A stretch of 64,000 bases of DNA from Stella humosa (GTDB lineage: Bacteria; Pseudomonadota; Alphaproteobacteria; ATCC43930; Allostellaceae): NCBI RefSeq assembly GCF_006738645.1, contig NZ_AP019700.1:3298001-3362000 (forward strand), written 5' to 3'. Position numbers and translations under genes: made by a program. The notes under the pieces were generated by a model that did no database searches, was not told where the DNA came from, and saw only the letters and a program-made list of their open reading frames with translations. Positions within the stretch are counted from its first letter, which is position 1, and the number at the start of each line of letters is the position of its first letter. Below are positions 1-10,534 of this stretch, piece by piece.

Positions 1-179
1 GCCTTCACCGAGCGAAGAAAGTCGGTGGTCTTGCCGACCGGCACGTCATCGCCCCAGCACTCGACGACGCGCGTCGCCCCGCATTCGCGGAAGACCGCGG
101 CCGCCTTTGCGGCGGCGGCCAGATATTCGTCCTTCCGGCCGCTCGGCACGGGCACGAGGAACCCATCGACGTAGCTCAT
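1..179 (-). CDS. DUF1428 family protein, N-terminal part only
   Basis: The reading frame starts at an ATG complementary to 177-179 and runs off the left edge, giving 59 residues. The start Met-Ser-Tyr-Val-Asp-Gly-Phe and the central motif VVECWGDDVP are typical of the DUF1428 (YbaA-like) family, small dimeric alpha/beta-barrel proteins of unknown biochemical role. The gene lies 14 bases downstream of the VOC gene on the same strand, so the two probably form one transcript. In alphaproteobacteria DUF1428 genes often sit with VOC, SRPBCC and ArsR genes; that context is known, not visible here. The C-terminal half is outside the window. Confidence 0.85.
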   Translation of the reverse strand, partial: MSYVDGFLVPVPSGRKDEYLAAAAKAAAVFRECGATRVVECWGDDVPVGKTTDFLRSVK

Positions 180-193
180 CTGCAATCCTCCCT

Positions 194-619
194 TCAGGCG
201 GCCGGTGCCATGGCCGCCTTCGCGGCCTCCAGGTCCATCCACATGATCTCCCAGATATGCCCGTCCGGGTCCTCGAAGCTGCGACCAAACATGAAGCCAT
301 AGTCCTGCACCGGGCAAGGGTCGGCCACGCCGCCCGCGGCCACCGCCTTGGCAACGGTTGCATCGACCTCGTCGCGGCTGTCGGCCGAGAGGCAGATCAG
401 CACCTCGGTCGCCTTGCGGGCGTCGGAAATCGGTCGGGGGCTGAACTGCATGAACTTGGGGTGCGTCAGCAGCATCGCGTGGATCGTGTCCGAGAAGACC
501 ATGCAGGCGGCGGTATCGTCGCTGAACTGCGGATTCCTGGTGGCGCCGATCGCCTCGTAGAAGGCAATCGATCGCGCGAGGTCGGTAATGGGGAGGTTCA
601 CGAAGATGAGTTTCGCCAT
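194..619 (-). CDS. VOC family protein (glyoxalase/bleomycin-resistance fold)
   Basis: A 141-residue protein beginning MAKLIFVNLPITDL. An open frame continues upstream to 685, but the ATG at 619 has an AGGAG Shine-Dalgarno about 8 bases before it and begins directly at the first VOC beta strand, so it was chosen. The paired beta-alpha-beta-beta-beta halves are recognisable: LPITDLARSIAFYEAIG near the N-terminus and SFEDPDGHIWEIMWM near the C-terminus, the latter holding the usual metal-ligand Glu position. These proteins often bind a divalent metal and act on small molecules or sequester antibiotics, but the substrate cannot be read. It is the probable first gene of an operon with the downstream DUF1428 gene. 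Confidence 0.88.
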   Translation of the reverse strand: MAKLIFVNLPITDLARSIAFYEAIGATRNPQFSDDTAACMVFSDTIHAMLLTHPKFMQFSPRPISDARKATEVLICLSADSRDEVDATVAKAVAAGGVADPCPVQDYGFMFGRSFEDPDGHIWEIMWMDLEAAKAAMAPAA

Positions 620-682
620 GGGGCATCTCCTGTGCAAGGCGCCGGATGCGCCATCCATGCCCTGCCCGAGGGATAAACTCAA

Positions 683-701
683 CACTTTAGTTAACTGATA
701 T
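683..701. promoter_or_regulatory. Possible operator upstream of the VOC/DUF1428 pair
   Basis: An 8-base perfect palindrome AGTTAACT (689-696) lies in an A/T-rich island about 70 bases before the VOC start, in otherwise very G+C-rich DNA. Its position suits a repressor site. ArsR-type regulators commonly control VOC/DUF1428 cassettes, but no regulator gene is visible here, so this is inference. Confidence 0.3.
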
Positions 702-862
702 TCCGGGGGTTGAAAGCCGACGACCGGACGGCACGCCCGACGCGAGGCGCTTCCCAGCGGCCCCGCAAACCGACTAAATAGCCAACGGTTGGACAGTCAT
801 CCCGGGCATCCGCCGGTCAGGACCGTCCGCCCGGTACTCGCGCAAGGCACCAGGAGGATGAG

Positions 863-1399
863 ATGGGAAAGTTGGCGAACGTGCTGGCCCTGCTGCCGGT
901 CCTGCTGGCCGCCGCGCTCTCCGCGCCGCCGGCGCGCGCCGAAGGGGTGGTGTTCCTTGTCCGCCATGCCGAAAAGAGCCTCGAAATCGAGGGCGACGCG
1001 GCACCGCTGCTGAAGGCCGGCGTGGATCGGGCGCGGACGCTGGCCCGCATGTTGGCCGGTGCGGGGATCGCCGAGCTGATCACCACGGACGCCCTCCGGA
1101 GCCGGCAGACAGGCGCCCCGTTCGCGGAACGCACCGGCTTGCAGCCCCAGGTGATGACGCGCAACGACCAGGTAGCACTGGCCGGCCGCCTGCGCGAGAA
1201 GCCGGACGGCAAGGACCGGCTGATCATCGGCCATGTCCGCAACATCCCCCGGATCCTGGAGGCGCTGGGCGTGCCGGGTGGCGGCCAGGTGACCCTGAAC
1301 CCCGATGTCGACTATGATCACCTGTTCGTGGTGCAGACCTACCCCGGACGGCCCGCCAGCATGGTCCGGCTGCGGTTCGAGGCCACCAACCGGGAGTGA
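863..1399 (+). CDS. Secreted histidine phosphatase family protein
   Basis: A 178-residue protein with an AGGAGG Shine-Dalgarno at 852-857. Residues 1-27 form a signal peptide with a Leu/Ala-rich core ending in ARA, so the mature enzyme is expected in the periplasm. The catalytic RHAEKS motif at residues 34-39 supplies the phospho-accepting histidine of the phosphoglycerate-mutase-like superfamily, and the second conserved histidine lies in IIGHVRNIP. The short length and the RHAEK signature resemble SixA-like or small periplasmic phosphatases rather than glycolytic mutases. The substrate is unknown. It is a single gene, convergent with ilvC across a strong hairpin. Confidence 0.85.
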   Translation: MGKLANVLALLPVLLAAALSAPPARAEGVVFLVRHAEKSLEIEGDAAPLLKAGVDRARTLARMLAGAGIAELITTDALRSRQTGAPFAERTGLQPQVMTRNDQVALAGRLREKPDGKDRLIIGHVRNIPRILEALGVPGGGQVTLNPDVDYDHLFVVQTYPGRPASMVRLRFEATNRE

Positions 1400-1410
1400 C
1401 GCACCGCTGG

Positions 1411-1455
1411 CTGTCCAGTCCCTGGTCCGGGGCATGCCCGAACCAGGGTGGACAG
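1411..1455. terminator. Bidirectional terminator-like hairpin between convergent genes
   Basis: CTGTCCAGTCCCTGGT (1411-1426) pairs with ACCAGGGTGGACAG (1442-1455) to give a 14-bp stem with a two-base bulge, and the loop itself holds GGGCATGCCC. It sits between the stop of the phosphatase gene (1399) and the stop of ilvC (1464), exactly where a shared terminator is expected. There is no clear T-tract on either strand. Confidence 0.6.
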
Positions 1456-1463
1456 CACGCAGG

Positions 1464-3321
<1,858 letters not shown>

Positions 3322-3325
3322 CGGG

Positions 3326-3829
3326 CTAGAGCGCCTGCGCCCCCCGGGAGATCGCTACTACCCCGGTCCGCGAGACGTCGATCAGCCCCAGCGGCCGCAT
3401 CAGCCCGATGAAGGCATCGAGCTTCTCGGTGGAGCCGGTCATCTCGAAGACGAAGGATTCGGTCGTGCTGTCGATGACGCGGGCGCGGAAGATGTCGGCC
3501 AGGCGCAGGGATTCGATGCGCTTCTCGCCCGTGCCCACGACCTTGATCAGCGCCAGCTCGCGCTCGACCGACTTGCCTTCGAGCGTCAGGTCGCGCACGG
3601 CATGCACCGGCACCAGGCGATGAAGCTGAGCCTTGATCTGCTCGATGATCATCGGCGTGCCCGAGGTCACCACGGTGATGCGCGACAGGTGCACCTCGGG
3701 GTCGACCTCGGCCACGGTCAGGCTCTCGATATTGTAGCCGCGCCCGGAAAAGAGGCCGATGACGCGGGCGAGAACACCGGGCTCGTTGTCGACGAGCACG
3801 GCGATGGTGTGGCGGCGGATGTCGCTCAA
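3326..3829 (-). CDS. ilvN: Acetolactate synthase small (regulatory) subunit
   Basis: A 167-residue regulatory subunit that binds valine and activates the catalytic subunit IlvB. The N-terminal ACT domain is visible in HTIAVLVDNEPGVLARVIGLF and GRGYNIESLTVAEV, and the C-terminal ALS_ss_C domain ends near LGLIDVSRTGVVAISRG. No ATG fits. The family's normal N-terminus begins at a TTG complementary to 3827-3829, which I take as start. An in-frame ATG lies further upstream at 3964, inside ilvB coding sequence, and gives an atypical Arg-rich extension. It lies 64 bases after ilvB. Confidence 0.93.
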   Translation of the reverse strand: MSDIRRHTIAVLVDNEPGVLARVIGLFSGRGYNIESLTVAEVDPEVHLSRITVVTSGTPMIIEQIKAQLHRLVPVHAVRDLTLEGKSVERELALIKVVGTGEKRIESLRLADIFRARVIDSTTESFVFEMTGSTEKLDAFIGLMRPLGLIDVSRTGVVAISRGAQAL

Positions 3830-3893
3830 GGGACGATGCTCCGGAAGACGGGGACTGCGGAAGGGTGCGCCGAAGGTCGGGGGCCGAAGCCCC

Positions 3894-5654
3894 CTATACG
3901 AGCACCATCCCCTCGTCCGAGACCGACGATTCGCGGCGATCCTCCGGCCCGAGCAGCATCTCATTGTGGGCTGCCCCCGACGGGATCATCGGGAAGCAGT
4001 TCTCCTTCTGGTCGACGCACATGTCGAGGATGAAGGGTCGCGGCGTCTCGATCATCTCGATGATCGCGGCATCCACCTCATCGACCTGCGTGGCACGCCG
4101 GCCGACCGCGCCGAACGCGTCGGCCAGCTTCACGAAGTCCGGCAGCGAGTCCGAATAGCTCTCGGAGTAGCGGGCGCCATGCAGCAGCTCCTGCCACTGG
4201 CGGACCATGCCCATCCACTGGTTGTTGAGGATGAACACCTTCACCGGCAGGCGGTACTGCGCCAACGTCGACATCTCCTGGATGTTCATCAGGATCGAGG
4301 CCTCGCCGGCCACGTCGATCACCAGCGCGTCCGGGTGCGCGATCTGCACGCCCATCGCCGCCGGCAGGCCGTAGCCCATGGTGCCGAGCCCGCCTGAGGT
4401 CATCCACTGGTTCGGGCCCTCGAACTTCATGAACTGGGCCGCCCACATCTGGTGCTGGCCGACCTCTGTCGTGATGAAGGTCTTGCGGCTGCGCGTCAGG
4501 GCATAGAGCCGCTCCAGCGCGTATTGCGGCTTGATCACCCGGTCGGTCTTCTCGTAGCGGAAGCAGTCGCGCGCTCGCCACTCCTCGATCTGCTTCCACC
4601 ACGCCTTCAAGGCGGTGCGGTCGGGCTTGGCCTTGCGCCGCTTCCATTCGGCCAGGATCGCGGCCACCGTGCGCCCGGCATCGCCGATGATCGGCAGGTC
4701 GACGCGGACGTTCTTGTTGATCGACGAGGGGTCGATGTCGATGTGGATCTTGCGCGAGCCGGGCGAGAACTTCGTCAGATTGCCGGTCACCCGGTCGTCG
4801 AAGCGCGAGCCCACCGCCACCATGACGTCGCAGCCATGCATGACGAGGTTGGCCTCGTAGCTGCCGTGCATGCCGAGCATGCCCAGCGACTGCGGGTCCG
4901 ACGCCGGGAAGGCGCCCAGTCCCATCAGCGTCATGGTGCAGGGATAGCCCGTCGTCCGCACCAGCTCGGTCAGCGCCTTCGACGCTTCCGGGCCGGAATT
5001 GATGACGCCGCCGCCGACATAGAAGACCGGGCGCTTCGCCTGCTCCAGCATGTCGACGGCCGCTGCCACCGCCTTTGGGTCGGGATCGACCTGCGGGCGG
5101 TAGGTGCGATGGACGACCTGGTCGCGGGCGACATAGGTGCCGGCCGCGAACTGCACGTCCTTGGGCAGGTCGATGACGACCGGGCCGGGGCGGCCGCTGC
5201 GGGCGACGTGGAATGCCTCATGGATCGTCCGCGCCAGTTGGTTGACGTCCTTCACCAGGTAGTTGTGCTTGGTGCAGGGCCGGGTGATGCCGGTCGTGTC
5301 CGCTTCCTGGAACGCATCGTTGCCGATCAGGTGCGTCGGCACTTGGCCCGTGAAGCAGATGATGGGGATGGAATCCATCAGCGCGTCGGTCAGGCCGGTC
5401 ACCGCATTGGTGGCGCCGGGGCCGGACGTGACGAGGACGACGCCGACCTTGCCGGTCGAGCGGGCATAGCCCTCGGCCGCATGAACAGCCGCCTGCTCGT
5501 GCCGGACCAGGATGTGGCGGACGTGATTCTGCTTGAACAGCGCGTCGTAGATCGGAAGTACCGCGCCGCCGGGATATCCGAAGATTACGTCGACGCCCTG
5601 GTCAGCGAGCGCCTTCATGACGATTTCGGCTCCGTTCGGCTGCTGGTCCGTCAT
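3894..5654 (-). CDS. ilvB: Acetolactate synthase large (catalytic) subunit
   Basis: A 586-residue thiamine-diphosphate enzyme making acetolactate from two pyruvates, the committed step for valine, leucine and isoleucine. The ThDP-activating Glu is residue 53 in [14 protein letters not shown]. The PYR, middle and PP domains are all present, and the ThDP/Mg motif is the variant [15 protein letters not shown] with a downstream NN pair, the form usual in alphaproteobacteria. The ATG at 5654 has a GGGAG site; an in-frame ATG at 5705 would add 17 residues with no family match. It sits 86 bases downstream of miaA. No leader peptide or attenuator is evident. Confidence 0.97.
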   Translation of the reverse strand: MTDQQPNGAEIVMKALADQGVDVIFGYPGGAVLPIYDALFKQNHVRHILVRHEQAAVHAAEGYARSTGKVGVVLVTSGPGATNAVTGLTDALMDSIPIICFTGQVPTHLIGNDAFQEADTTGITRPCTKHNYLVKDVNQLARTIHEAFHVARSGRPGPVVIDLPKDVQFAAGTYVARDQVVHRTYRPQVDPDPKAVAAAVDMLEQAKRPVFYVGGGVINSGPEASKALTELVRTTGYPCTMTLMGLGAFPASDPQSLGMLGMHGSYEANLVMHGCDVMVAVGSRFDDRVTGNLTKFSPGSRKIHIDIDPSSINKNVRVDLPIIGDAGRTVAAILAEWKRRKAKPDRTALKAWWKQIEEWRARDCFRYEKTDRVIKPQYALERLYALTRSRKTFITTEVGQHQMWAAQFMKFEGPNQWMTSGGLGTMGYGLPAAMGVQIAHPDALVIDVAGEASILMNIQEMSTLAQYRLPVKVFILNNQWMGMVRQWQELLHGARYSESYSDSLPDFVKLADAFGAVGRRATQVDEVDAAIIEMIETPRPFILDMCVDQKENCFPMIPSGAAHNEMLLGPEDRRESSVSDEGMVLV

Positions 5655-5740
5655 CACTCCCGTCCTTCCGATCGAGGCACACGCCTCCGCATCCGACGGG
5701 TCCACCCCGCCGGGAAGGCGCGCAACCTAGTGCCGTCGGC

Positions 5741-6724
5741 CTAGCGGGTCAACCAAAAGCGACGAACAAATGAAAAGATTTCTGGCAGCAGCCTTTCCGA
5801 ATATTGCTCTCGCAGGATCCGGTTGACCGGCATGTCGCGCGGTGCCTGGTGGCGGAACCAGGTGAGCTGACGCTTGGCGTACTGCTCACTGGCACGAATG
5901 GCGGCCGCCGTGGCCACCTCCAGGGACGTCTGGCCGGCCACGTACCCGGCCAGTTCCGGCACGCCCACCGCCTTCATCGCCGGCAGGTCGGGCGACAGGC
6001 CCAGCGCCAGAAGCGCCTCGACCTCTGCCACCGCGCCCGCTGCCAGCATCGCCCGGAAGCGCGTGCCGATCGCGGGCTGGAGGGCCAGCCGCGGCGGCAT
6101 CACCAGCAGGGCCGCCACCCGCGGCGCGTCGGCCGGGGGCACGCTGGCGCGCTGCCAGTCCCCCAGCGGTCGTCCCGTCGCGGTCACGACCTCCCACGCG
6201 CGCACCAGGCGCTGGCTGTCGCCGGGCGCCAGCCGCTCGGCCGCCTCGGGGTCCAGGCCGGCCAGCCGGTCGTGGAATGCCGGGCCGCCGATCTCCAGAT
6301 GCAGCGCCCTGCCCTCGGCCCGCACCGCCTCTGGAATCTCCGGTACCGCCGCCAGCCCCTGGATCAGCGCGCGGAGATAGAGCCCGGTGCCGCCGACCAG
6401 GATCGGCCGGCCACCGGCCGCGGCGACGGCCTGGATCTCGGCCACCGCCATCTGGCGCCAACGCTCGGCCGACCCGGCCTCCGACGCCGGCAGCGCGCCA
6501 TAGAGCCGGTGCGGCACGCGGGCCTCGTCCTCGGCCGATGGTCGCGCCGTCAGGATGCGCAGCTCGCGATAGAGCTGCTGGCTGTCGGCATTGATGATCG
6601 TCCCGCCGAACCGCTCCGCCACGGCCAGCGCCAGGGCGGACTTGCCCCCGGCCGTCGGCCCGGCCACGACCAGGGCATCGATGGCCGGGCGCTGCGAACG
6701 CTGGCCGTTCTCGTCTTCGCTCAT
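5741..6724 (-). CDS. miaA: tRNA dimethylallyltransferase
   Basis: A 327-residue enzyme that adds a dimethylallyl group to N6 of A37 in tRNAs reading codons that begin with U. The P-loop GPTAGGKS is at residues 22-29, followed by the DSQQLYRELRILTARPS segment that contacts the tRNA, and the VGGTGLYLRALI motif. The C-terminal ASEQYAKRQLTWFRHQ is the conserved family tail. The length is normal. Its start lies 36 bases from the divergent serB start, and it is probably the first gene of the transcript running into ilvB. Confidence 0.96.
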   Translation of the reverse strand: MSEDENGQRSQRPAIDALVVAGPTAGGKSALALAVAERFGGTIINADSQQLYRELRILTARPSAEDEARVPHRLYGALPASEAGSAERWRQMAVAEIQAVAAAGGRPILVGGTGLYLRALIQGLAAVPEIPEAVRAEGRALHLEIGGPAFHDRLAGLDPEAAERLAPGDSQRLVRAWEVVTATGRPLGDWQRASVPPADAPRVAALLVMPPRLALQPAIGTRFRAMLAAGAVAEVEALLALGLSPDLPAMKAVGVPELAGYVAGQTSLEVATAAAIRASEQYAKRQLTWFRHQAPRDMPVNRILREQYSERLLPEIFSFVRRFWLTR

Positions 6725-6725
6725 G

Positions 6726-6755
6726 TTGCAGTGCGGCGGTGCCGCCCCCTATACA
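6726..6755 (+). promoter_or_regulatory. Predicted promoter giving a leaderless serB transcript
   Basis: TTGCAG (6726-6731) and TATACA (6750-6755) are spaced by 18 bases, a good sigma-70-type match in the 36-base gap between miaA and serB. The -10 box ends 5 bases before the serB ATG at 6761, so transcription should begin at or next to the start codon. No Shine-Dalgarno precedes this ATG. Confidence 0.55.
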
Positions 6756-6760
6756 GCGGC

Positions 6761-7660
6761 ATGACCCATGTGATTACGCTGGTCGCGGGCGCCGAGGAAG
6801 GTCCTCTGGCTGCCGGCGCGGTGTCTGCCGCCATGGCGGCCATCGCCGCCGCCGGTGGTGCCATCGGCCAGGCGGTATGGCTCGCGCCGGCCCGCGCCTG
6901 CGACCTGCCGTTCGCGGCCCCCCATCCCGAAGCCTGCCACGCCGCCGCCATGGCTGCCCTGGCCGGCACGGCGATCGACGTGCTGGCGGTGCCGATGGCC
7001 GGCCGGCGCAAGCGGCTGCTCGTCACCGACATGGAAGCGACCGTCATCGAGAATGAACTGCTCGACGACATGGCGGCGATGGTCGGGCTGGAGGTCGAGG
7101 TGGGTGCGGTCACCCGTCGCGCGATGGCAGGCGAGATCGACTTCGCCCAGGCGCTGCGCGACCGTGTGCGCCTGTTCGCGGGCCAGCCCCGGGCCTTGCT
7201 CGACCGCGCGGCAGCCGGCATCCGGCCGATGCCGGGCGCGGCCATCCTGGTCGCGACCATGCGTGGGGCCGGCGCTGCGACCGCGCTCGTATCGGGCGGG
7301 TTCCTGGTCTTCGTCGACCGGGTCGGCCGCCTGCTGGGTTTCCAGTCGGTCCATGGCAACGTGCTGGGGATGGATGGCGACCGGCTGTCTGGCGACATCC
7401 CGTCGCTGCCGGTCACAGCAGCCGGCAAGCGCGACGTGCTGCTGCGGCTGGCGGCGGAACAGGGGCTCGACCTGGAGGCCACAATGGCGATCGGCGACGG
7501 CGCCAACGACATCCCCATGCTGGCGGCAGCCGGGCTCGGCATCGGCTTCCACCCCAAGCCCGTGGTCGCCCGGGCCGTCGCCAATCGGATCGTCCATGGC
7601 GACCTCACGGCGGCCCTGTTTGCCCAGGGCTACCGCGCGGACGAACTGATCGGCGGCTGA
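6761..7660 (+). CDS. serB: Phosphoserine phosphatase
   Basis: A 299-residue HAD-superfamily enzyme for the last step of serine synthesis. An ACT-like N-terminal region of about 80 residues precedes the HAD core. Motif I is VTDMEATVIENE: Asp90 is the expected nucleophile, but the usual second Asp (DxD) is Glu92. Motif II Ser178 lies in LVSGGF, motif III is Lys223, and motif IV is GDGANDIPML with Asp246 and Asp250. Apart from Glu92 the catalytic set is complete. The start matches the family N-terminus and lies directly behind a predicted -10 box. It is convergent with degP. Confidence 0.93.
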   Translation: MTHVITLVAGAEEGPLAAGAVSAAMAAIAAAGGAIGQAVWLAPARACDLPFAAPHPEACHAAAMAALAGTAIDVLAVPMAGRRKRLLVTDMEATVIENELLDDMAAMVGLEVEVGAVTRRAMAGEIDFAQALRDRVRLFAGQPRALLDRAAAGIRPMPGAAILVATMRGAGAATALVSGGFLVFVDRVGRLLGFQSVHGNVLGMDGDRLSGDIPSLPVTAAGKRDVLLRLAAEQGLDLEATMAIGDGANDIPMLAAAGLGIGFHPKPVVARAVANRIVHGDLTAALFAQGYRADELIGG

Positions 7661-7667
7661 ACCGCCG
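7651..7667. terminator. Short hairpin at the serB stop codon
   Basis: CGGCGG (7651-7656) and CCGCCG (7662-7667) form a 6-bp G/C stem around a five-base loop containing the serB stop. It lies in the 32-base gap to the convergent degP gene, so it could end transcription from both sides. There is no T-tract. Confidence 0.4.
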
Positions 7668-7692
7668 CCGCCCAGCCGCGGCCCCGCCGGCC

Positions 7693-9222
7693 TCAGTTCC
7701 GGTCGATACGCAGGGCCACGAAACGCAGGTCGCCCTGGCGGTCGATCAGCAGCAGCAGCGACTTGCGGTTCGCCTTGCGCGCATCCTCGACCTTGGCGGC
7801 GACCTCGGCGGGGTTCTTCACCTCCTCCTGGCCGACCTCGAGAATCACGTCGCCGGCGCGTACGCCCTTCTCGGCCGCCGGGCTGTTGGCGGTGACGGCC
7901 GTGACCACGACGCCCGCGATCTCGTCGCCGATGCTGAACTTCTGCTTCAAGTCGGCCGACAGCGTCGACAAGGACAGGCCCAGCGCCTCGGCCGTGGCCG
8001 GCTTCTGCTCGCCGCCCTTCGGCACGGCCGCCACCTGCTCGGCCTCCTCGCGCTCGTCGAGTTCGCCCACCTTCACGTCGAACGCCATCTCGCGCCCCTT
8101 GCGCCAGACGACGACCTTGGCCCGCTTGTTGATCGGCGTCTCGGCGACTACGCGCGGCAGCCGGCGCATGTCGGTGATCTCGCGACCGTCGAAGGTCAGC
8201 ACGACGTCGCCGGCCAGGATGCCGCCTTCGGCCGCCGGGCCCTTGTCGTTGGTGCTGGCGACCAGCGCGCCGCGCGCCTTGCCCAGCCCCAGCGTCTCGG
8301 CGATCTCGTCGGTCACGCCCTGGATGCGCACGCCGAGCCAGCCGCGCCGGGTGCGGCCGAAATCCTTGATCTGCTGGATGACCGGACGGGCCAGGGCCGA
8401 AGGAATGGCGAAGCCGATGCCGATCGAGCCACCCGAGGGCGAGAAGATGGCCGTGTTCACGCCGATCACCTCGCCCGCCATGTTGAACAGCGGACCGCCC
8501 GAATTGCCGCGGTTGATAGAGGCGTCGGTCTGGATGAAGTCGTCATAGGGGCCGGAATTGATGTCGCGCTGGCGGGCGGACAGGATGCCGGCCGTGACGG
8601 AGCCCCCCAGGCCGAAGGGGTTGCCGATCGCCAGCACCCAGTCGCCGACGCGCGCGGCATCGGAATCGCCGAACTTCACGGCCGTCAGCGGCTTGGACGA
8701 CTTCACGCGCAGCAGGGCCAGGTCGGTCTTGGTATCGCGGCCGACCACCTCGGCCTTCAGGCTGGTGTCGTCCTGCAGGATGACGGTGATCTCGTCGGCG
8801 TCGGCAATGACGTGATTGTTGGTCACCACCAGGCCGGAGGCATCGATGATGAAGCCCGACCCCAGCGAGGTCGCCCGGCGCGGCGTCGAATCCGGGCGGT
8901 TGCGGTCGAAGAACTCGCGGAAGAAATCCTCGAACGGCGAGCCGGGCGGAAATTGCGGCACTTCCGGCAGGCGGCGCTGGGGCGTGGTGGCAGTGGCGCC
9001 GCCGCGGGCCTGCTGGGCGGTCGATACGTTGACGACCGACGGCAGCAGCTTGGCGGCCAGGTCGGCAAAGCTCTCCGGTGCGGCCCTGGCCGATGCGGCC
9101 GACGTCCAGGCCAGGACGGCCACCATCGTTGCCACGCAGGCCGAACCAACGCGGCCCAGGCCACGCTGGCGCGCCCCGCCGTTCCGTGCAGTGTCGTTCC
9201 GCGCCGCGCCGTCCCGTGTCAT
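7693..9222 (-). CDS. degP: Do/DegP-family periplasmic serine endopeptidase
   Basis: A HtrA-type protease and chaperone of the cell envelope, 509 residues from the chosen start. A signal peptide with hydrophobic core VATMVAVLAWTSAASARA ends near residue 48. The trypsin-like domain carries the triad His137 (TNNHVI), Asp167 (TKTDLAL) and Ser241 (RGNSGGPLF). Two PDZ domains follow, the first after RRGWLGVRIQGV and the second near KFSIGDEIAGVVV. The start is uncertain: the ATG at 9222 gives a 24-residue Arg-rich n-region, while ATGs at 9255, 9252 and 9276 are also in frame, and none has a strong Shine-Dalgarno. It is the last gene of the hflK-hflC-DUF2065-degP operon. Confidence 0.95.
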   Translation of the reverse strand: MTRDGAARNDTARNGGARQRGLGRVGSACVATMVAVLAWTSAASARAAPESFADLAAKLLPSVVNVSTAQQARGGATATTPQRRLPEVPQFPPGSPFEDFFREFFDRNRPDSTPRRATSLGSGFIIDASGLVVTNNHVIADADEITVILQDDTSLKAEVVGRDTKTDLALLRVKSSKPLTAVKFGDSDAARVGDWVLAIGNPFGLGGSVTAGILSARQRDINSGPYDDFIQTDASINRGNSGGPLFNMAGEVIGVNTAIFSPSGGSIGIGFAIPSALARPVIQQIKDFGRTRRGWLGVRIQGVTDEIAETLGLGKARGALVASTNDKGPAAEGGILAGDVVLTFDGREITDMRRLPRVVAETPINKRAKVVVWRKGREMAFDVKVGELDEREEAEQVAAVPKGGEQKPATAEALGLSLSTLSADLKQKFSIGDEIAGVVVTAVTANSPAAEKGVRAGDVILEVGQEEVKNPAEVAAKVEDARKANRKSLLLLIDRQGDLRFVALRIDRN

Positions 9223-9418
9223 CGACACACCGCCGACGGCGGCCACCGTCATCATCCGACCCACGATCAGCTCCATCGGTGAAGCGCCGGCGCCCGAAGG
9301 CGACCGGCACGCGCGCCCTGCCAGGGTGCGAATCCGAATCTCATTATGCGAGAAACGCGCCGATAGCGGAAATCGCGATTCCGTCATCGACGCCCGGCAG
9401 CGGCGTCGACGGCGGTCA

Positions 9419-9604
9419 TCAACCGCGGACGAGCCAGACCACCGCCACGCCCACGATCGCGGCCAGCAGGCCGCCCAGACGCAACGTGCCCTCGGGAAGC
9501 TCGAGGGCACGTCGCATCATCTGGCGCATTCCTTCGGGAAAGGCGGCGTAGGCCAGGCCCTCGATCACGAGGACCAGGCCGCACGCCACCCAGAACGTTC
9601 CCAT
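9419..9604 (-). CDS. DUF2065 family small membrane protein
   Basis: A 61-residue protein with two membrane segments, FWVACGLVLVIEGLAYAAF near the start and LRLGGLLAAIVGVAVVWLV at the end, joined by a loop with MRQMMRRALELPE. This is the YjeT/DUF2065 layout, a family of unknown function that is routinely encoded next to hflKC. It begins 15 bases after hflC and precedes degP, so it belongs to the same transcript. It presumably acts in the inner membrane with the HflKC complex, but this is inference from context. Confidence 0.88.
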   Translation of the reverse strand: MGTFWVACGLVLVIEGLAYAAFPEGMRQMMRRALELPEGTLRLGGLLAAIVGVAVVWLVRG

Positions 9605-9619
9605 CCGACGCGGATGGGC

Positions 9620-10534
9620 CTACTGCGCCGGTCGCGCCGGGACAGGCAAGGCCGGCGCTGCCGGTGCCACGCCGCCACGATTGGCGAAGTAGCGGAAGAA
9701 GTCACTGTCCGGGGACAGGACCATGGTGGTGTCGCCCGCACCCAGCGCCTCGCGATAGGCCTGCATGGAGCGATAGAACGAGAAGAAGGCCGGGTCCTGG
9801 CCGAAGGCGTCGGCATAGATCTTCACCGAATCGCCTTCGCCCTCGCCGCGCAGGATCTGCGACTGCTTCTGCGCCTCGGCGATGATGACCGTGCGCTCGC
9901 GCTCGGCGCGCGACCGGATGCGCTGGCCGAGCTCGGCACCCTGCGCCCGGAATTCCCGCGCCTCGCGTTCGCGCTCGGACTGCATCCGCGCGAAGATGGC
10001 CTGGCTGTTCTCCTCGGGCAGGTCGGCGCGCCGCAGCCGGACGTCGATGACATCGAGGCCGAAGTTGGCTGCCGCCTTGTTCACGTCCAGGCGGATCTCT
10101 TCCATGATCCGCGACCGCTCGTCGGACAGCACCTGGGCCAGGGTCACGTTGCCGATCACCCGGCGCAGGCTGCCGCTGATGGTGGCGCCCAGACGGGTCT
10201 GGGCCAGGGCTTCGGCGCCGATCGTCTGGTAGAAGCGCAGCGGGTCCACGATGCGATAGCGCGCATAGGCATCGATCACGAGCCGCTTCTGGTCGGATGC
10301 GATGACCTCTTCCGAGGCCGGAGCAAAGTCCAGCAAGCGCTTGTCATAGAAGACAGTATTCTGGATGAAGGGAATCTTCACCTTGAGGCCGGGGTCGCGG
10401 ATCACCCGCTTGGGCTCGCCGAACTGCAGGACGATCGCCTGCTCGGCCTGGTTGACGATGAAGAGCGACGAGGTAGCCAGGATGATGGCGGCCACGACCA
10501 CCACGCCCAGCCCCATCAGGAACTTGCGGTTCAT
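9620..10534 (-). CDS. hflC: HflC, regulator of FtsH proteolysis
   Basis: A 304-residue SPFH/prohibitin-domain protein. A single N-terminal membrane helix (about residues 5-27, MGLGVVVVAAIILATSS) anchors it with the SPFH domain in the periplasm. The conserved run FNLG-like segment reads NFGLDVIDVRLRRADLPEEN, followed by a long charged coiled coil (QSEREREAREFRAQG). With HflK it forms the cage around the membrane protease FtsH. Its start overlaps the hflK stop by 4 bases (ATGA), so the pair is translationally coupled. The Ala/Pro-rich tail is variable in the family. Confidence 0.96.
   Translation of the reverse strand: MNRKFLMGLGVVVVAAIILATSSLFIVNQAEQAIVLQFGEPKRVIRDPGLKVKIPFIQNTVFYDKRLLDFAPASEEVIASDQKRLVIDAYARYRIVDPLRFYQTIGAEALAQTRLGATISGSLRRVIGNVTLAQVLSDERSRIMEEIRLDVNKAAANFGLDVIDVRLRRADLPEENSQAIFARMQSEREREAREFRAQGAELGQRIRSRAERERTVIIAEAQKQSQILRGEGEGDSVKIYADAFGQDPAFFSFYRSMQAYREALGAGDTTMVLSPDSDFFRYFANRGGVAPAAPALPVPARPAQ

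Noticed and set aside
3830-3964. Longer ilvN starting at the in-frame ATG at 3964
   Set aside because: The extra residues are Arg-rich, overlap the end of ilvB and match no IlvN; the TTG start gives the family length.
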